Shown one piece after another: positions 16,494 through 24,848 of a stretch of 64,000 nucleotides of DNA. The position numbers and the translations under genes were made by a program. How positions within the stretch are numbered: position 1 is the first letter of the stretch; every line of letters starts with the position of its first letter. The notes below the pieces were generated by a model. It did not search any database. It was not told the origin of the DNA and was given only the letters and a program-made list of their open reading frames with translations. Source of the DNA: Phyllobacterium zundukense (GTDB taxonomy: Bacteria; Pseudomonadota; Alphaproteobacteria; Rhizobiales; Rhizobiaceae); assembly GCF_002764115.1 (NCBI RefSeq), contig NZ_CP017940.1:904501-968500 (forward strand), written 5' to 3'.

Positions 16494-18491
16494 ATGGAAC
16501 GCTCGACTATTGTGCGGGTGCATGACGGATTGCATGCGCGGCCAGCCACCCGATTTGTCAAACTCGCCAAGAGTTTCGAATCGGATATCGAGCTGATCAA
16601 GGCGGACAAATCGGTCAGTGCCAAAAGCTCGGTCAAGTTGATGCTGCTCGGCGTCAAGGAGAATGAGGAAGTCACTGTTCGGGCAACCGGCGCCGACGCG
16701 ATTGAAGCTATCGAGGCGCTGATCGGTTATCTCGAAAATCCTCATTCCGGCACGGCAGAAGACGGTGCTCCCGCAGGCGAGACAAAACCGGTGGAACCGG
16801 GTCCCTCCAAGGCGCAGGTGGTTCTCTCTTCGGACGAAACGAACGCCGCAGGTAATTTGCGCGGGGTCGCGGCAAGCGAAGGCGTTGCAATCGGACCCGC
16901 ATTCGGGTTTTTTCCTGCAGAAATCAAACATGAAAACCGGCTGCTCAGCGCGGAAGAAATCTCGAATGAAATCGCACGGCTGAAGCAAGGTTTCGCCACT
17001 GTACAACAGCGGATGGATAAATCGCTGGCGACGAAGAATCTGGCCGAAAGCGATCGCGGTATCATCGCTGCACTCAAGGACATTGCCTGCGACGATGAAC
17101 TGACCGGTGCGGCCACGGCACTTGTCCATGGCGGTATCGATGCGGTGTCGGCGGTCATCGGCGCGACATCGAGGATCGCCGCCGATTTCGCGTCGATGGA
17201 TGATCCTTACCTCGTTGCCCGCGCCGATGATGTGAATGCCGTCGGGCGGCAGATATGCCTTGCCCTTCTGGGCCAGGACGACGCCAATCTCGATGCGATT
17301 CCGGCAGGTGCCATCCTGATCGCCGAGGATATCGGTGCCTGGGACCTGGCCCGCGCCCCGCTGAAACGCATTGCCGGCGTTATTTGCGGGCACGGCGGCG
17401 CAACCTCGCATGTGGCGATCATCGCGCGTGCGCACGGCATTCCGGCAGTCCTCGGGCTTGGCCGCTCCGTGCACGAACTGCAACATATCAAGACTGTCGC
17501 GCTGGATGGCAACAATGGCGATGTCTTTGCCGATCCCGATCAGGCGACAGCCGATCGCTTCCGCGAGCAAATCGGCAAGGCGGAAACCGAAAAGCTGGCG
17601 CTGCGGGCTTACAAGGACGCGATACCGAAGCGGGCCGACGGGACGATCATTGAGATCGCCGCCAATCTGGGATCGCTGGAAGAGATCGAAGCTGCCCAGG
17701 AGGCAGGCGCGATGGGAGTTGGATTGTTCCGCACCGAGCTTCTGTTCATGCGGCACATCCATTTGCCTTCGGAAGATCTGCAGGCAGAGACCTATGCAAC
17801 GCTCGCCAAGGCTTTTGCACCCTATCCGGTGATTGTCCGCACGCTGGATATTGGCGGTGACAAGCCGATCTCCGGCATCGATTTCCCCGACGAGGAAAAT
17901 CCCTTTCTCGGCTGGCGCGGTATCCGCATGTGCCTGGACCGGCCGGACGTGTTCAAACCGCAGCTGCGCGCGCTTCTGCGGGCGGCAGTGCATGGCAATA
18001 TCAAGGTGATGCTGCCAATGGTTTCAGGTCTCGATGAAGTCCGTGCAACACGCGCACTGATCGAGGAGTGCGCGGTAGAACTGAAGGCAGAGCACAAGGC
18101 TTACGCCATGTTCGATCTTGGTATCATGGTCGAAACGCCGGCGGCGGTGATGATTGCGCCAATACTTGCCAAGGAAGTCGCGTTTTTCTCAATCGGCACC
18201 AATGATTTGACACAGTATATCATGGCCGCCGACCGTCTTAACCCGACCGTCGCCAAGCTGAACGATGTGACCCACCCGGCAGTGATGGCCGCCATTGAAC
18301 TGACGGCGAAGGCTGGCGTTGAAGCGGGCATCATGGTCGGTATGTGCGGTGAGGCGGCTGGCCGTCCGGATCTGATCCCGGCATTTGTCGGGATGGGCCT
18401 GACAGAGCTCAGCATGAGCCCGTCATCGATCCAGCGCGCGAAGAAATGCGTTCTTGCCCTAGGGCAAATGGGGGATCAGGAAGGCAAATAG
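16494..18491 (+). CDS. HPr-Enzyme I fusion phosphotransferase of the PTS
   Basis: A 665-residue fusion. Residues 1-85 form HPr with His14 in DGLHARPATR and Ser46 in KSSVKLM (the HPr kinase target in other bacteria). A linker (about 86-120) is followed by Enzyme I with phospho-His306 in GHGGATSHVAIIARAHGIPA, the PEP-binding barrel (GLFRTELLFM, RTLDIGGDKP, FFSIGTNDLTQY) and the catalytic Cys in MVGMCGEAAG. It takes phosphate from PEP and feeds SrlB. The GAF domain of nitrogen-PTS EI is absent, so this is a sugar-type EI. It is the last gene of the operon and overlaps a convergent gene by 33 bases. Confidence 0.93.
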   Translation: MERSTIVRVHDGLHARPATRFVKLAKSFESDIELIKADKSVSAKSSVKLMLLGVKENEEVTVRATGADAIEAIEALIGYLENPHSGTAEDGAPAGETKPVEPGPSKAQVVLSSDETNAAGNLRGVAASEGVAIGPAFGFFPAEIKHENRLLSAEEISNEIARLKQGFATVQQRMDKSLATKNLAESDRGIIAALKDIACDDELTGAATALVHGGIDAVSAVIGATSRIAADFASMDDPYLVARADDVNAVGRQICLALLGQDDANLDAIPAGAILIAEDIGAWDLARAPLKRIAGVICGHGGATSHVAIIARAHGIPAVLGLGRSVHELQHIKTVALDGNNGDVFADPDQATADRFREQIGKAETEKLALRAYKDAIPKRADGTIIEIAANLGSLEEIEAAQEAGAMGVGLFRTELLFMRHIHLPSEDLQAETYATLAKAFAPYPVIVRTLDIGGDKPISGIDFPDEENPFLGWRGIRMCLDRPDVFKPQLRALLRAAVHGNIKVMLPMVSGLDEVRATRALIEECAVELKAEHKAYAMFDLGIMVETPAAVMIAPILAKEVAFFSIGTNDLTQYIMAADRLNPTVAKLNDVTHPAVMAAIELTAKAGVEAGIMVGMCGEAAGRPDLIPAFVGMGLTELSMSPSSIQRAKKCVLALGQMGDQEGK

Positions 18492-19265
18492 ACCGGACAA
18501 CGCTCCGGCCGGCTCCGCTGCTGCGATGGCTTGATCGAACTTGTCCTGCCGGGCCTGCAGGGCCAGGAGAGCGCTTTCGACCAGTTTCTCGTCGCCCGGT
18601 TCATTGTCCGCATAGGTTGCAAGTCCGATGGCAAGGGCGATCGACGAGAAGCACAGATATTCAACGTCCTTGCCCGGCTGAGCGTCTTGATGCGCGGGCA
18701 GTGTCAAAGGTTCGCAGTGGTAGTGCGACTGAAGTTCGATCGCCAAGGTGGCGCAGGCCGTCGCGATATCGTGCAGCCCGCCATCTTCCTTTGCCGCCCG
18801 CAAGAATACGGCGTGACGGCGAATCATTGTGGCGTGGACAGCGGAGAAGGTTGCTTCATGAATCAGGGCATTGTTCGATCCGAGAACGCTCAACACGCGT
18901 TTTGTCAGATAATAGATATCGCGGCGGAAAAGCGCCTCGCCCGTGCCGGCATCCGCCGGGAAATAGGCGGCGAGACCGCGGGCCTCGATTGTCGTCGAGT
19001 GCGCGGCGGGGTCTTGCGATACGAGGGAAATCGAAATGGTCTCGGCCGCAGTCAGAGCCTTGTCCACCGCGCGTGCGGCCTTGCCGAACAGGATATCCGG
19101 CAAATTCTGCGGCACCGGCTCTGCGCCCTGGCGGCTCGCCCTGATCAGATGGCGAACGTCGCGCAACCGGTCCTTCAGACTGACGACGATCTCGTTCGAA
19201 ATGTCCCTGATCATGGTGGCAAACCTTTGCTCGCAAGTGGATAAGACTTTGTATCTGTTTTTCAT
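18459..19265 (-). CDS. Unknown protein convergent with the PTS operon
   Basis: A 268-residue, mostly helical soluble protein that I do not recognise. Visible stretches include MIRDISNEIVVSLKDRLRD, LFRRDIYYLTKRVLSVLG, ATMIRRHAVFLRAAKEDGG and HYHCEPLTLPAHQD with a His/Cys cluster. No signal peptide is evident. Its 3' end overlaps that of the HPr-EI gene by 33 bases, and it is divergent from the SorC regulator with which it shares a short promoter region. Start 19265 has no good ribosome site; ATG 19214, with AAGG nine bases upstream, is a reasonable alternative. Position suggests a role in the same pathway or its control. Confidence 0.68.
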   Translation of the reverse strand: MKNRYKVLSTCEQRFATMIRDISNEIVVSLKDRLRDVRHLIRASRQGAEPVPQNLPDILFGKAARAVDKALTAAETISISLVSQDPAAHSTTIEARGLAAYFPADAGTGEALFRRDIYYLTKRVLSVLGSNNALIHEATFSAVHATMIRRHAVFLRAAKEDGGLHDIATACATLAIELQSHYHCEPLTLPAHQDAQPGKDVEYLCFSSIALAIGLATYADNEPGDEKLVESALLALQARQDKFDQAIAAAEPAGALSGLFAFLIPHLP

Positions 19266-19368
19266 GGCTTGCTAAACAACATTCTGGTGGAGTGTACTGT
19301 GGATAATGCGTTGCTTCGATGCAGCGTCGCCGCTGCCGGGGAAACGAAAACAATCAAAGGGGGGACGA

Positions 19369-20397
19369 TTGGCCGATCGACGCAAGCGAACGAATGGTAC
19401 GGCGCACAGCTCCCAAAAGACTCCTTCGGATGCGGGGCAGCCTGACACGAAGATCAGCCGCATGCGCATGCGCGCTGCCTGGATGTACTATATCGAGCAA
19501 ATGACGCAGAACGAGATTGCCGAGATCCTCGGCGTCGGGCGTGTGACGATCGTGCGTATGCTGGCCGAAGCGCGGGCACGCAACGAGGTCAAGATCGGCA
19601 TTCAGGGCTATCTTTCTGACCTCGTCGCGCTCGAAAGACAGGTCGAAAAGCAATTTGGCCTCGAAAAGGTGATCATCGCGCCTCTGTCCCATCCGGACAA
19701 TGATCCAATCCCGGCGATCGCCGCTGCAACGGGCGATTATCTTTCGAGCGTCGTCAGCAACGGCATGCGTGTTGGTGTTGGCTGGGGGAGGACGCTGCTT
19801 AACACATTGTCCTATATCGAGGCCAAGGCGCTGGAGGATTTCACCGTCATTTCGCTGCTGGGCGGCATCAGCCAGCCGCGCCGGTTCAATCCGGCGGAAT
19901 TCGCCTGGCAGTTTGCCCAGCTGTTCCAGGGCGATGGCTATCTCATTCCCGCCCCGGCCATGGTGGACAGTATCGAGACCAAGACGGCGCTGATCGAGCG
20001 TTGTGGCCTGAAAAGCGTGTTCGAGATGGCCGAGGACCTCGATCTCGTTCTCCTCAGCGTCGGTGCGATCGAAACGGCGTCGAGCACGCCTTATCACATC
20101 GGCTTTCTCAACGAGGGTCATCAGTCGTCCCTGGCGGCACGCGGGGCCGTGGGCGATCTGCTGTTCCATTTCTACGACAAAGCGGGCCGTCTCGTCGATC
20201 ACCCGATCCATGATCTCGTCATGTCCGTCGGCATCGACACGGTGCAGCGTGTGCCGGCGCGGGTGCTGACCTCGGGCGGCAAGGAAAAGATCAGGGCGCT
20301 TTACGGCGCGATGACGCTGGTTCGCCCGACCGTGTTCATTACCGACGAGGAAAGTGCCCGGCGCTTGCTCGTGCTGGCCGAACAGGAGAAGGGCTGA
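19369..20397 (+). CDS. SorC/DeoR-family sugar-phosphate-responsive regulator
   Basis: A 342-residue SorC-family regulator. The N-terminal helix-turn-helix (AAWMYYIEQMTQNEIAEIL, then GVGRVTIVRMLAEARA) is followed by a sugar-phosphate-binding domain with GVGWGRTL, LLGGISQP and the C-terminal SVGIDTVQRVPARVLTSGG. Members such as EryD, SorC and DeoR-like regulators sense polyols or phosphosugars of the pathway they control. TTG 19369 follows a very strong AAAGGGGGGA site; ATG 19306 in the same frame would add 21 residues but has a poor site. It is the most likely reader of the ACAAATGTTC boxes at 8153 and 13696. Confidence 0.88.
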   Translation: MADRRKRTNGTAHSSQKTPSDAGQPDTKISRMRMRAAWMYYIEQMTQNEIAEILGVGRVTIVRMLAEARARNEVKIGIQGYLSDLVALERQVEKQFGLEKVIIAPLSHPDNDPIPAIAAATGDYLSSVVSNGMRVGVGWGRTLLNTLSYIEAKALEDFTVISLLGGISQPRRFNPAEFAWQFAQLFQGDGYLIPAPAMVDSIETKTALIERCGLKSVFEMAEDLDLVLLSVGAIETASSTPYHIGFLNEGHQSSLAARGAVGDLLFHFYDKAGRLVDHPIHDLVMSVGIDTVQRVPARVLTSGGKEKIRALYGAMTLVRPTVFITDEESARRLLVLAEQEKG

Positions 20398-20537
20398 TCA
20401 CCCTCGTGCTGCATTTTCCGTGGGAAATCAAAACAAGGGGGCAGGGTAAACCAAGTCGGGGATTGCATTCGCCATTTTTCCCGTTATTGATCGCGGGGCG
20501 ACGCGCCGGCAGCTGCCGGTACGTCGGATTTCAGGTG

Positions 20538-20614
20538 GGGCCTGTAGCTCAATTGGTTAGAGCCGGCGGCTCATAACCGCTTGGTTGGGGGTTCGAGTCC
20601 CTCCGGGCCCACCA
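20538..20614 (+). tRNA. tRNA with anticodon CAT, probably tRNA-Ile2 (lysidine type)
   Basis: A complete cloverleaf: acceptor GGGCCTG with CGGGCCC, D stem GCTC/GAGC, anticodon stem GGCGG/CCGCT with loop CTCATAA (anticodon 20572-20574), T arm GGGGG-TTCGAGT-CCCTC, discriminator A and encoded CCA. A CAT anticodon could mean Met or Ile2. The anticodon stem-loop resembles E. coli tRNA-Ile2 (GGCGACTCATAATCGCT), and the C4-G69 and C5-G68 pairs match known TilS recognition features, so I prefer Ile2, reading AUA after lysidine modification. Confidence 0.9.
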
Positions 20615-20623
20615 TTAATTTCA

Positions 20624-20656
20624 AAGGCTTAGCGAGAAATCGCTGAGCCCTTTTTG
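20624..20656 (+). terminator. Terminator of the tRNA gene
   Basis: A 10-bp stem with one mismatch (20626-20635 with 20640-20649), GAAA loop and five T lies ten bases after the tRNA CCA end. Confidence 0.8.
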
Positions 20657-20700
20657 ATTTTAGAAAATTCAGGGGCAACATTTGGGGCAACAACGCATCA

Positions 20701-20829
20701 TCAGGCAGATTGGGATTTCTCGATTTTCTCGATCCCGGCAACGATGACGTCATTGCCAAACTGCAGAAGCGTAGCCATCACCTTGTGCTCTTCCCACTTG
20801 CAGCTATCTAAGCGGCCGGCAGGGTTTTG
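20701..20829 (-). pseudogene. Possible remnant of an element integrated at the tRNA
   Basis: The gap 20615-20922 contains no complete gene. On the minus strand, an open stretch without its own start reads ...WEEHKVMATLLQFGN then DVIAGIEKIEKSQSA before a stop at 20701. It looks like the C-terminal tail of a phage- or island-type protein. It lies next to two GGGGCAAC direct repeats (20672-20679 and 20684-20691) just downstream of the tRNA 3' end, the usual place for integration scars. The assignment is weak; no integrase motif is present. Confidence 0.25.
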
Positions 20830-20922
20830 ACCCTAAACTTTCGTAGCGCTGGTCCTAACCAATAAGGATGACGGGACCCAGAACCCCTTGCATGGTAAAG
20901 TGCGCGGTTTAGGAGGGGTGCC

Positions 20923-21915
20923 ATGTGGTATTTGCGTGGCGCCGCAATCGCGGCGCTTTGTGTCACGCTTTGCAGTCCGTTGCCGGCAATGGCGGCCGAG
21001 TCAGTCGGCGAAGCCGTGCTGATCAAGACCGAAGTGAGAGGTAACAGTGGTCCACTGACGGTCAGAGACCAGGTTCACCGGGATGAACGGATCAAGACCT
21101 CCCAATCCGGGCTCGGTCAGTTTATTTTCCAGGACGGAACCAAGCTGGCTGTGGGATGGGGCTCGTCCGTGGTCATCGACAAATTCGTTTACGACGACAC
21201 AAAATCGGTAAAGCGGCTCACCATCAAGGCGGCAAAGGGAACTTTTCGCTGGATCAGCGGAAACTCGAAATCCTCAGCCTATGAGATCCTGACACCTGCC
21301 GGAACCATTGGGGTGCGTGGGACTGCCTTCGACTTCACCATTGGCGCCGATGGGACGACTGCCGTCGTCCTGTTGAGCGGCCGGGCCGAGTTCTGTGGCG
21401 CAGGTGGCTGCAAGCAATTGACGCGGCGCTGCGATTGCGTGGTGGCCAAGCGCAATGGCAGCGTGACCGATCCCCGCCGGGTCAATCGCGACGTTCTCAA
21501 TACGCTTGGCAGCCAGAAAGCCTTGCCATTCCTTTCCGGCAGTCAACAATTATCCGGAGGAATGGGGAGCGTAGGTGTCGGAGGGTGTGGCCTCGCGTCG
21601 GTCGAAAACCCAAAGGATCGCACCCCTCAACGAGCTACCCCGCAAAACGCCCCGGAGCGGCCGGCGCCACCGGACCGACCGGCCCCGCCTGCGCCACCAG
21701 ATCCGCCTGCGCCACCAGATCCGCCTGCGCCACCGGAGAAGCCTGCTCCGCCGGAAAAACCTGCTCCGCCGGAAAAACCGCACAAGGTGGATAAGCCCGA
21801 CAAACCCCACAAGGACAATAGCCGGCACCATCGGGGGCACCGCGACACGGATCACGGTCGTCATGACACCGACCGCCATGACAGGGGGCACCACGACAAA
21901 GGCGGACACCATTAA
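20923..21915 (+). CDS. FecR-domain exported protein with Pro-rich and His-rich tail
   Basis: A 330-residue protein. The signal peptide (about residues 1-25, ending AMAAE) is followed by a FecR domain (about 40-190) with RDERIKTSQSGLGQFIFQDGT-type sequence, TPAGTIGVRGTAFDF and LLSGRAEFC. A proline-rich repeat region (about 245-285) and a very basic His/Asp/Arg tail (HHRGHRDTDHGRHDTDRHD) come last. The stop lies 49 bases from the end of a convergent CHASE2 adenylate cyclase, a frequent neighbour of such FecR proteins. AGGAGG precedes the ATG. The His-rich tail may bind metal ions (inference). It is not a TonB-transducer anti-sigma factor of the classical type, because there is no sigma-factor gene nearby. 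Confidence 0.85.
   Translation: MWYLRGAAIAALCVTLCSPLPAMAAESVGEAVLIKTEVRGNSGPLTVRDQVHRDERIKTSQSGLGQFIFQDGTKLAVGWGSSVVIDKFVYDDTKSVKRLTIKAAKGTFRWISGNSKSSAYEILTPAGTIGVRGTAFDFTIGADGTTAVVLLSGRAEFCGAGGCKQLTRRCDCVVAKRNGSVTDPRRVNRDVLNTLGSQKALPFLSGSQQLSGGMGSVGVGGCGLASVENPKDRTPQRATPQNAPERPAPPDRPAPPAPPDPPAPPDPPAPPEKPAPPEKPAPPEKPHKVDKPDKPHKDNSRHHRGHRDTDHGRHDTDRHDRGHHDKGGHH
21691..21780 (+). repeat. Five 18-bp in-frame repeats encoding APPxxP units
   Basis: Five consecutive 18-bp units. The first two (21691-21726) are identical, the third differs at a few positions, and the last two are nearly identical to each other. Each encodes APPDPP or APPEKP, giving a stiff proline-rich linker in the FecR protein. 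Confidence 0.85.
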
Positions 21916-21963
21916 TAGCAAGAATCTCTCTTTGGAGCATGGCGAGCAAAGGCTTCCGGGTCA

Positions 21964-24135
21964 TTACTCGGCGGCGCCGGCCTCTTTTTCTGCCGCCTCA
22001 CGGAGAAAATGTTCGGACCTGCGGGAAATCCGGCGATAGAATTCCGGCAACCCTTCCGCCATTCCTGCACTCTTGAGTTTTGCGGTGCTAACGAGCTTGC
22101 GGCTGGACGGCGACCGCGAACTCAACGCCTCGACAAGCTGCTGGTGGATCGACCGCAGTTCAGCAAACTCAGCAGATGCTGCAAGACGCTGATCGCCAAT
22201 GACGGCGAAGAGTTTGGTTCGTGTGCTCTTGCCTTTGAGGCCGAGCGCCCCCGCCTCGAGCAAGGCACAGTCCGGCAGCATCTTTGCCGTGGTCTCCGAC
22301 ACGAGAATGTCGAAGTTGACTTCTTTGCAGGAAGACTCGATCCGCGCAGCGATATTGACGGCATCGCCCACCGCCGAATAATTGAAACGCGTCTCGGCGC
22401 CCATGTTTCCAACGCAGGCAAGTCCCGTGTGTATGCCAATCCCGATGCCGACTTTCTGCTCGCCGCCGAAGCCAAACGCGTCACCGGCATTGAGACGCGC
22501 AAGTGTCTCGCGCATGGCCAACGCGGCGTGAACAGCCTTGCTGCCATGGTTGGCGACATCGACTGGAGCGTTCCAGAAGGCCATGATCGAGTCTCCGATG
22601 AACTTGTCCAGTGTCCCTTCGTTTGCAACGACATGATGGCTAAGCGCGTCAAGAAGCGTGTTCAGAAAACCGACGACGGCGGCGGGCGCCAACTGCTCGC
22701 TGATCTGGGTGAAATTTCGCACATCGACGAACATCACCGTCAACTCGCGGTCATCCCCACCAAGGCGCAATGCATTTGGCGTATGCTCGATGCGATATAA
22801 CAGCGACGGCGAGAGATACTTGCCAAAAGCCCGCCGGACTTCGCGGCGCTCCCGGTCGATCACCAGAAAGCGGAACGCCGTGGCACCGAAATGCGTGATC
22901 GACCCGCTGACGATTGGAGCCAGTGGATCGAAGAGTAGCCCCGTGTAGAAGAAGGCGAGCCAGGAGGCGAGAAGCGCGAACACAGTGATCAGGAGACCGC
23001 AGGCGAGGGCGACGGCTGGACTGACGAAGGTGGTCACGATCACAAGAAAGCTGCCGGCGACGGCAATGGACAGGATCTCGAGGCCGTCTGCCCAATCCGG
23101 CCGCGAGAGAAAGTGGCCAGACAGTATCTGCTCGACGGTTTGCGCGTGCAGCGAGACGCCAGGCACGTTCTGCCCAAGAGCCGTCGTTCGAATGTCTTGC
23201 AGCCCCGCAGCCGATGTGCCGACAAACACGATGCTGCCATCAACTGCCGCCTTTACATCAGGCGAAATGTCGCCAGCTGTGAGCACCTGTCTGGCGGAAA
23301 TATATCTCTCGGCCGTGTCGCGACTGATATAGAGCCACAATTCGCCCGCCGCCGTCACGGGAACCACGAATTCACCGATTTTGACCAGGGTCATTGTGTC
23401 CGGCACATTGGCAGCACCCGCAATCACGTAGGTGGAGGCGCCCTGCGCCACACGCAGCGCTTCGAGTGCTAGGTTGGGGTAAAGTTGCTCTCCATCGCTC
23501 AGGAAAAGCGGGACCGCGCGCACTACATTCGAAGCGCTGCCGGGATTGAGGCTGATATGCCCTATGCCGGCGGCATTGGCCTCAAGTTGCGGCCGCAATG
23601 GTGTCGCGGCCTTGATTCGGGGAGGTGCACCGAGCGGGCTTTCGCCTGTGAAGGCAAAGCCGGCTTTCACAGGCGGGCGATAATTTCCTTCGTTGGACAG
23701 ACCAAAACCGAGGACGACCGGTTTTCCAGCAATAGAACGGGCGAAGATCTCGTCATTATCCGGCAATTGGCCAAGCAGCGAGGGATCAATTCCGGGAACG
23801 TCGCGAACAACCGTGCGCGGCGACAGGCGATCGGGTTCAGCGAAGAGAATATCGAATGCGATTGCTGATGCTCCCATCTCGGAGAGTCTGTCCACAAGGG
23901 TCGCAATTCGATCTCTCGGCCATGGCCACTGACCGAACTCGCGTAGCGACGCTTCGTCGATGTCGATGACCCGGACGGGCAGATTCTCGAATGGGCGGGG
24001 CGCCACGCGCTGATATTCGTCGAAGGTCACTTCGCGGGCCTGTTTGAGCAGCTGCGGGTCACTTGCCCGCAGGATCGTGAGCACCGCCACAATCGCCAGG
24101 CCGATAATTACGCCAACTTGCTGCGCGCGTGTCAT
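21964..24135 (-). CDS. CHASE2-domain adenylate/guanylate cyclase
   Basis: A 723-residue membrane cyclase. An N-terminal helix (QQVGVIIGLAIVAVLTILRA) leads into a periplasmic CHASE2 sensor (about residues 30-340, with VIDIDEASLREFGQWPWPRD and FDILFAEPDR). Three membrane helices follow (about 350-430), then a class III cyclase domain (about 470-650) with metal-binding Asp residues in VMFVDVRNFT and FIGDSIMAFWNAP and the NYSAVGDAVNIAARIE motif. ATG 24135 starts just before the first helix; longer starts add an unlikely N terminus. It probably makes cAMP in response to an envelope signal. It converges on the FecR gene. Confidence 0.87.
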   Translation of the reverse strand: MTRAQQVGVIIGLAIVAVLTILRASDPQLLKQAREVTFDEYQRVAPRPFENLPVRVIDIDEASLREFGQWPWPRDRIATLVDRLSEMGASAIAFDILFAEPDRLSPRTVVRDVPGIDPSLLGQLPDNDEIFARSIAGKPVVLGFGLSNEGNYRPPVKAGFAFTGESPLGAPPRIKAATPLRPQLEANAAGIGHISLNPGSASNVVRAVPLFLSDGEQLYPNLALEALRVAQGASTYVIAGAANVPDTMTLVKIGEFVVPVTAAGELWLYISRDTAERYISARQVLTAGDISPDVKAAVDGSIVFVGTSAAGLQDIRTTALGQNVPGVSLHAQTVEQILSGHFLSRPDWADGLEILSIAVAGSFLVIVTTFVSPAVALACGLLITVFALLASWLAFFYTGLLFDPLAPIVSGSITHFGATAFRFLVIDRERREVRRAFGKYLSPSLLYRIEHTPNALRLGGDDRELTVMFVDVRNFTQISEQLAPAAVVGFLNTLLDALSHHVVANEGTLDKFIGDSIMAFWNAPVDVANHGSKAVHAALAMRETLARLNAGDAFGFGGEQKVGIGIGIHTGLACVGNMGAETRFNYSAVGDAVNIAARIESSCKEVNFDILVSETTAKMLPDCALLEAGALGLKGKSTRTKLFAVIGDQRLAASAEFAELRSIHQQLVEALSSRSPSSRKLVSTAKLKSAGMAEGLPEFYRRISRRSEHFLREAAEKEAGAAE

Positions 24136-24433
24136 GACTGCAGTATCGGACCCTTTGTGCCGGAAGCCTAACGGCAACGGGGGCAAACCCGCGAGATAGT
24201 CCGGCCTTGGCCTGCCGCCGCACCAAGGGTACGGTATGCTGCATTTTTCTTGGGTTCTATGCAATCATGAACGTTGTTATGCGGTCCACGACGCGAGTGC
24301 CGGGATGATCGCCGATTAATGAATTCCGGCCTGCCGACAATTCTTCTGCGTCCCGAAAAATGAAAATAGCAGCTGAAATGAAAGCGGCTTATGATAAAGG
24401 GAACGCCGACGCAAATCAGGCGGGAGGCTTAAT

Positions 24434-24772
24434 ATGGACACACCCGATATCGCTCAAAATTGGGAGGCCTTGACCAAGTACGTCGAGTATTTTTGGGGCC
24501 GGAGGGAACACCAGCAATTATATCGCTTCGAAGCTGATGTTTCTTTCCGAAGTGAAAGGGATGTTGATCAACGCACGCATGTCTACATCGATTTTCATGC
24601 CGGTGCTGTTTCACCCGTGCGGTTTGCCGAGAAAGGTGAATTGAATCCCGTATTCGTGCATACGGAATTCAGGCCCACAAACACTGCGATAAAGTTCGAA
24701 GATGGCGAACTGCACATTATCGGTATGTCCCCGAAGGTCGGGCGATACATCGTAAGAATCACAGCGGTATAG
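24434..24772 (+). CDS. Hypothetical protein
   Basis: A 112-residue soluble protein with no domain that I recognise. It starts MDTPDIAQNWEALTKYVEYF and contains several aromatic and charged residues and predicted beta strands towards the C terminus (HVYIDFHAG, ELHIIGMSPKVGRYIVRI). GGGAGG sits six bases before the ATG, which supports translation. It stands alone between two minus-strand cyclase genes. Confidence 0.65.
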   Translation: MDTPDIAQNWEALTKYVEYFWGRREHQQLYRFEADVSFRSERDVDQRTHVYIDFHAGAVSPVRFAEKGELNPVFVHTEFRPTNTAIKFEDGELHIIGMSPKVGRYIVRITAV

Positions 24773-24848
24773 CCAGGCCGGGATTCCGGTCGGCCTAAGC
24801 TGATCTCGCCAGTCTGTTCACAATGCTGATCGACTGGCTTCCGGTTCG

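Noticed and set aside
16293..17993. 566-codon open frame antisense to srlB and HPr-EI
   Set aside because: A shadow frame; the sense strand has all conserved PTS motifs and the antisense product has none.
20538..20614. Elongator tRNA-Met
   Set aside because: Not excluded, but the anticodon stem GGCGG/CCGCT and acceptor C4-G69, C5-G68 fit lysidine-type tRNA-Ile2 better.
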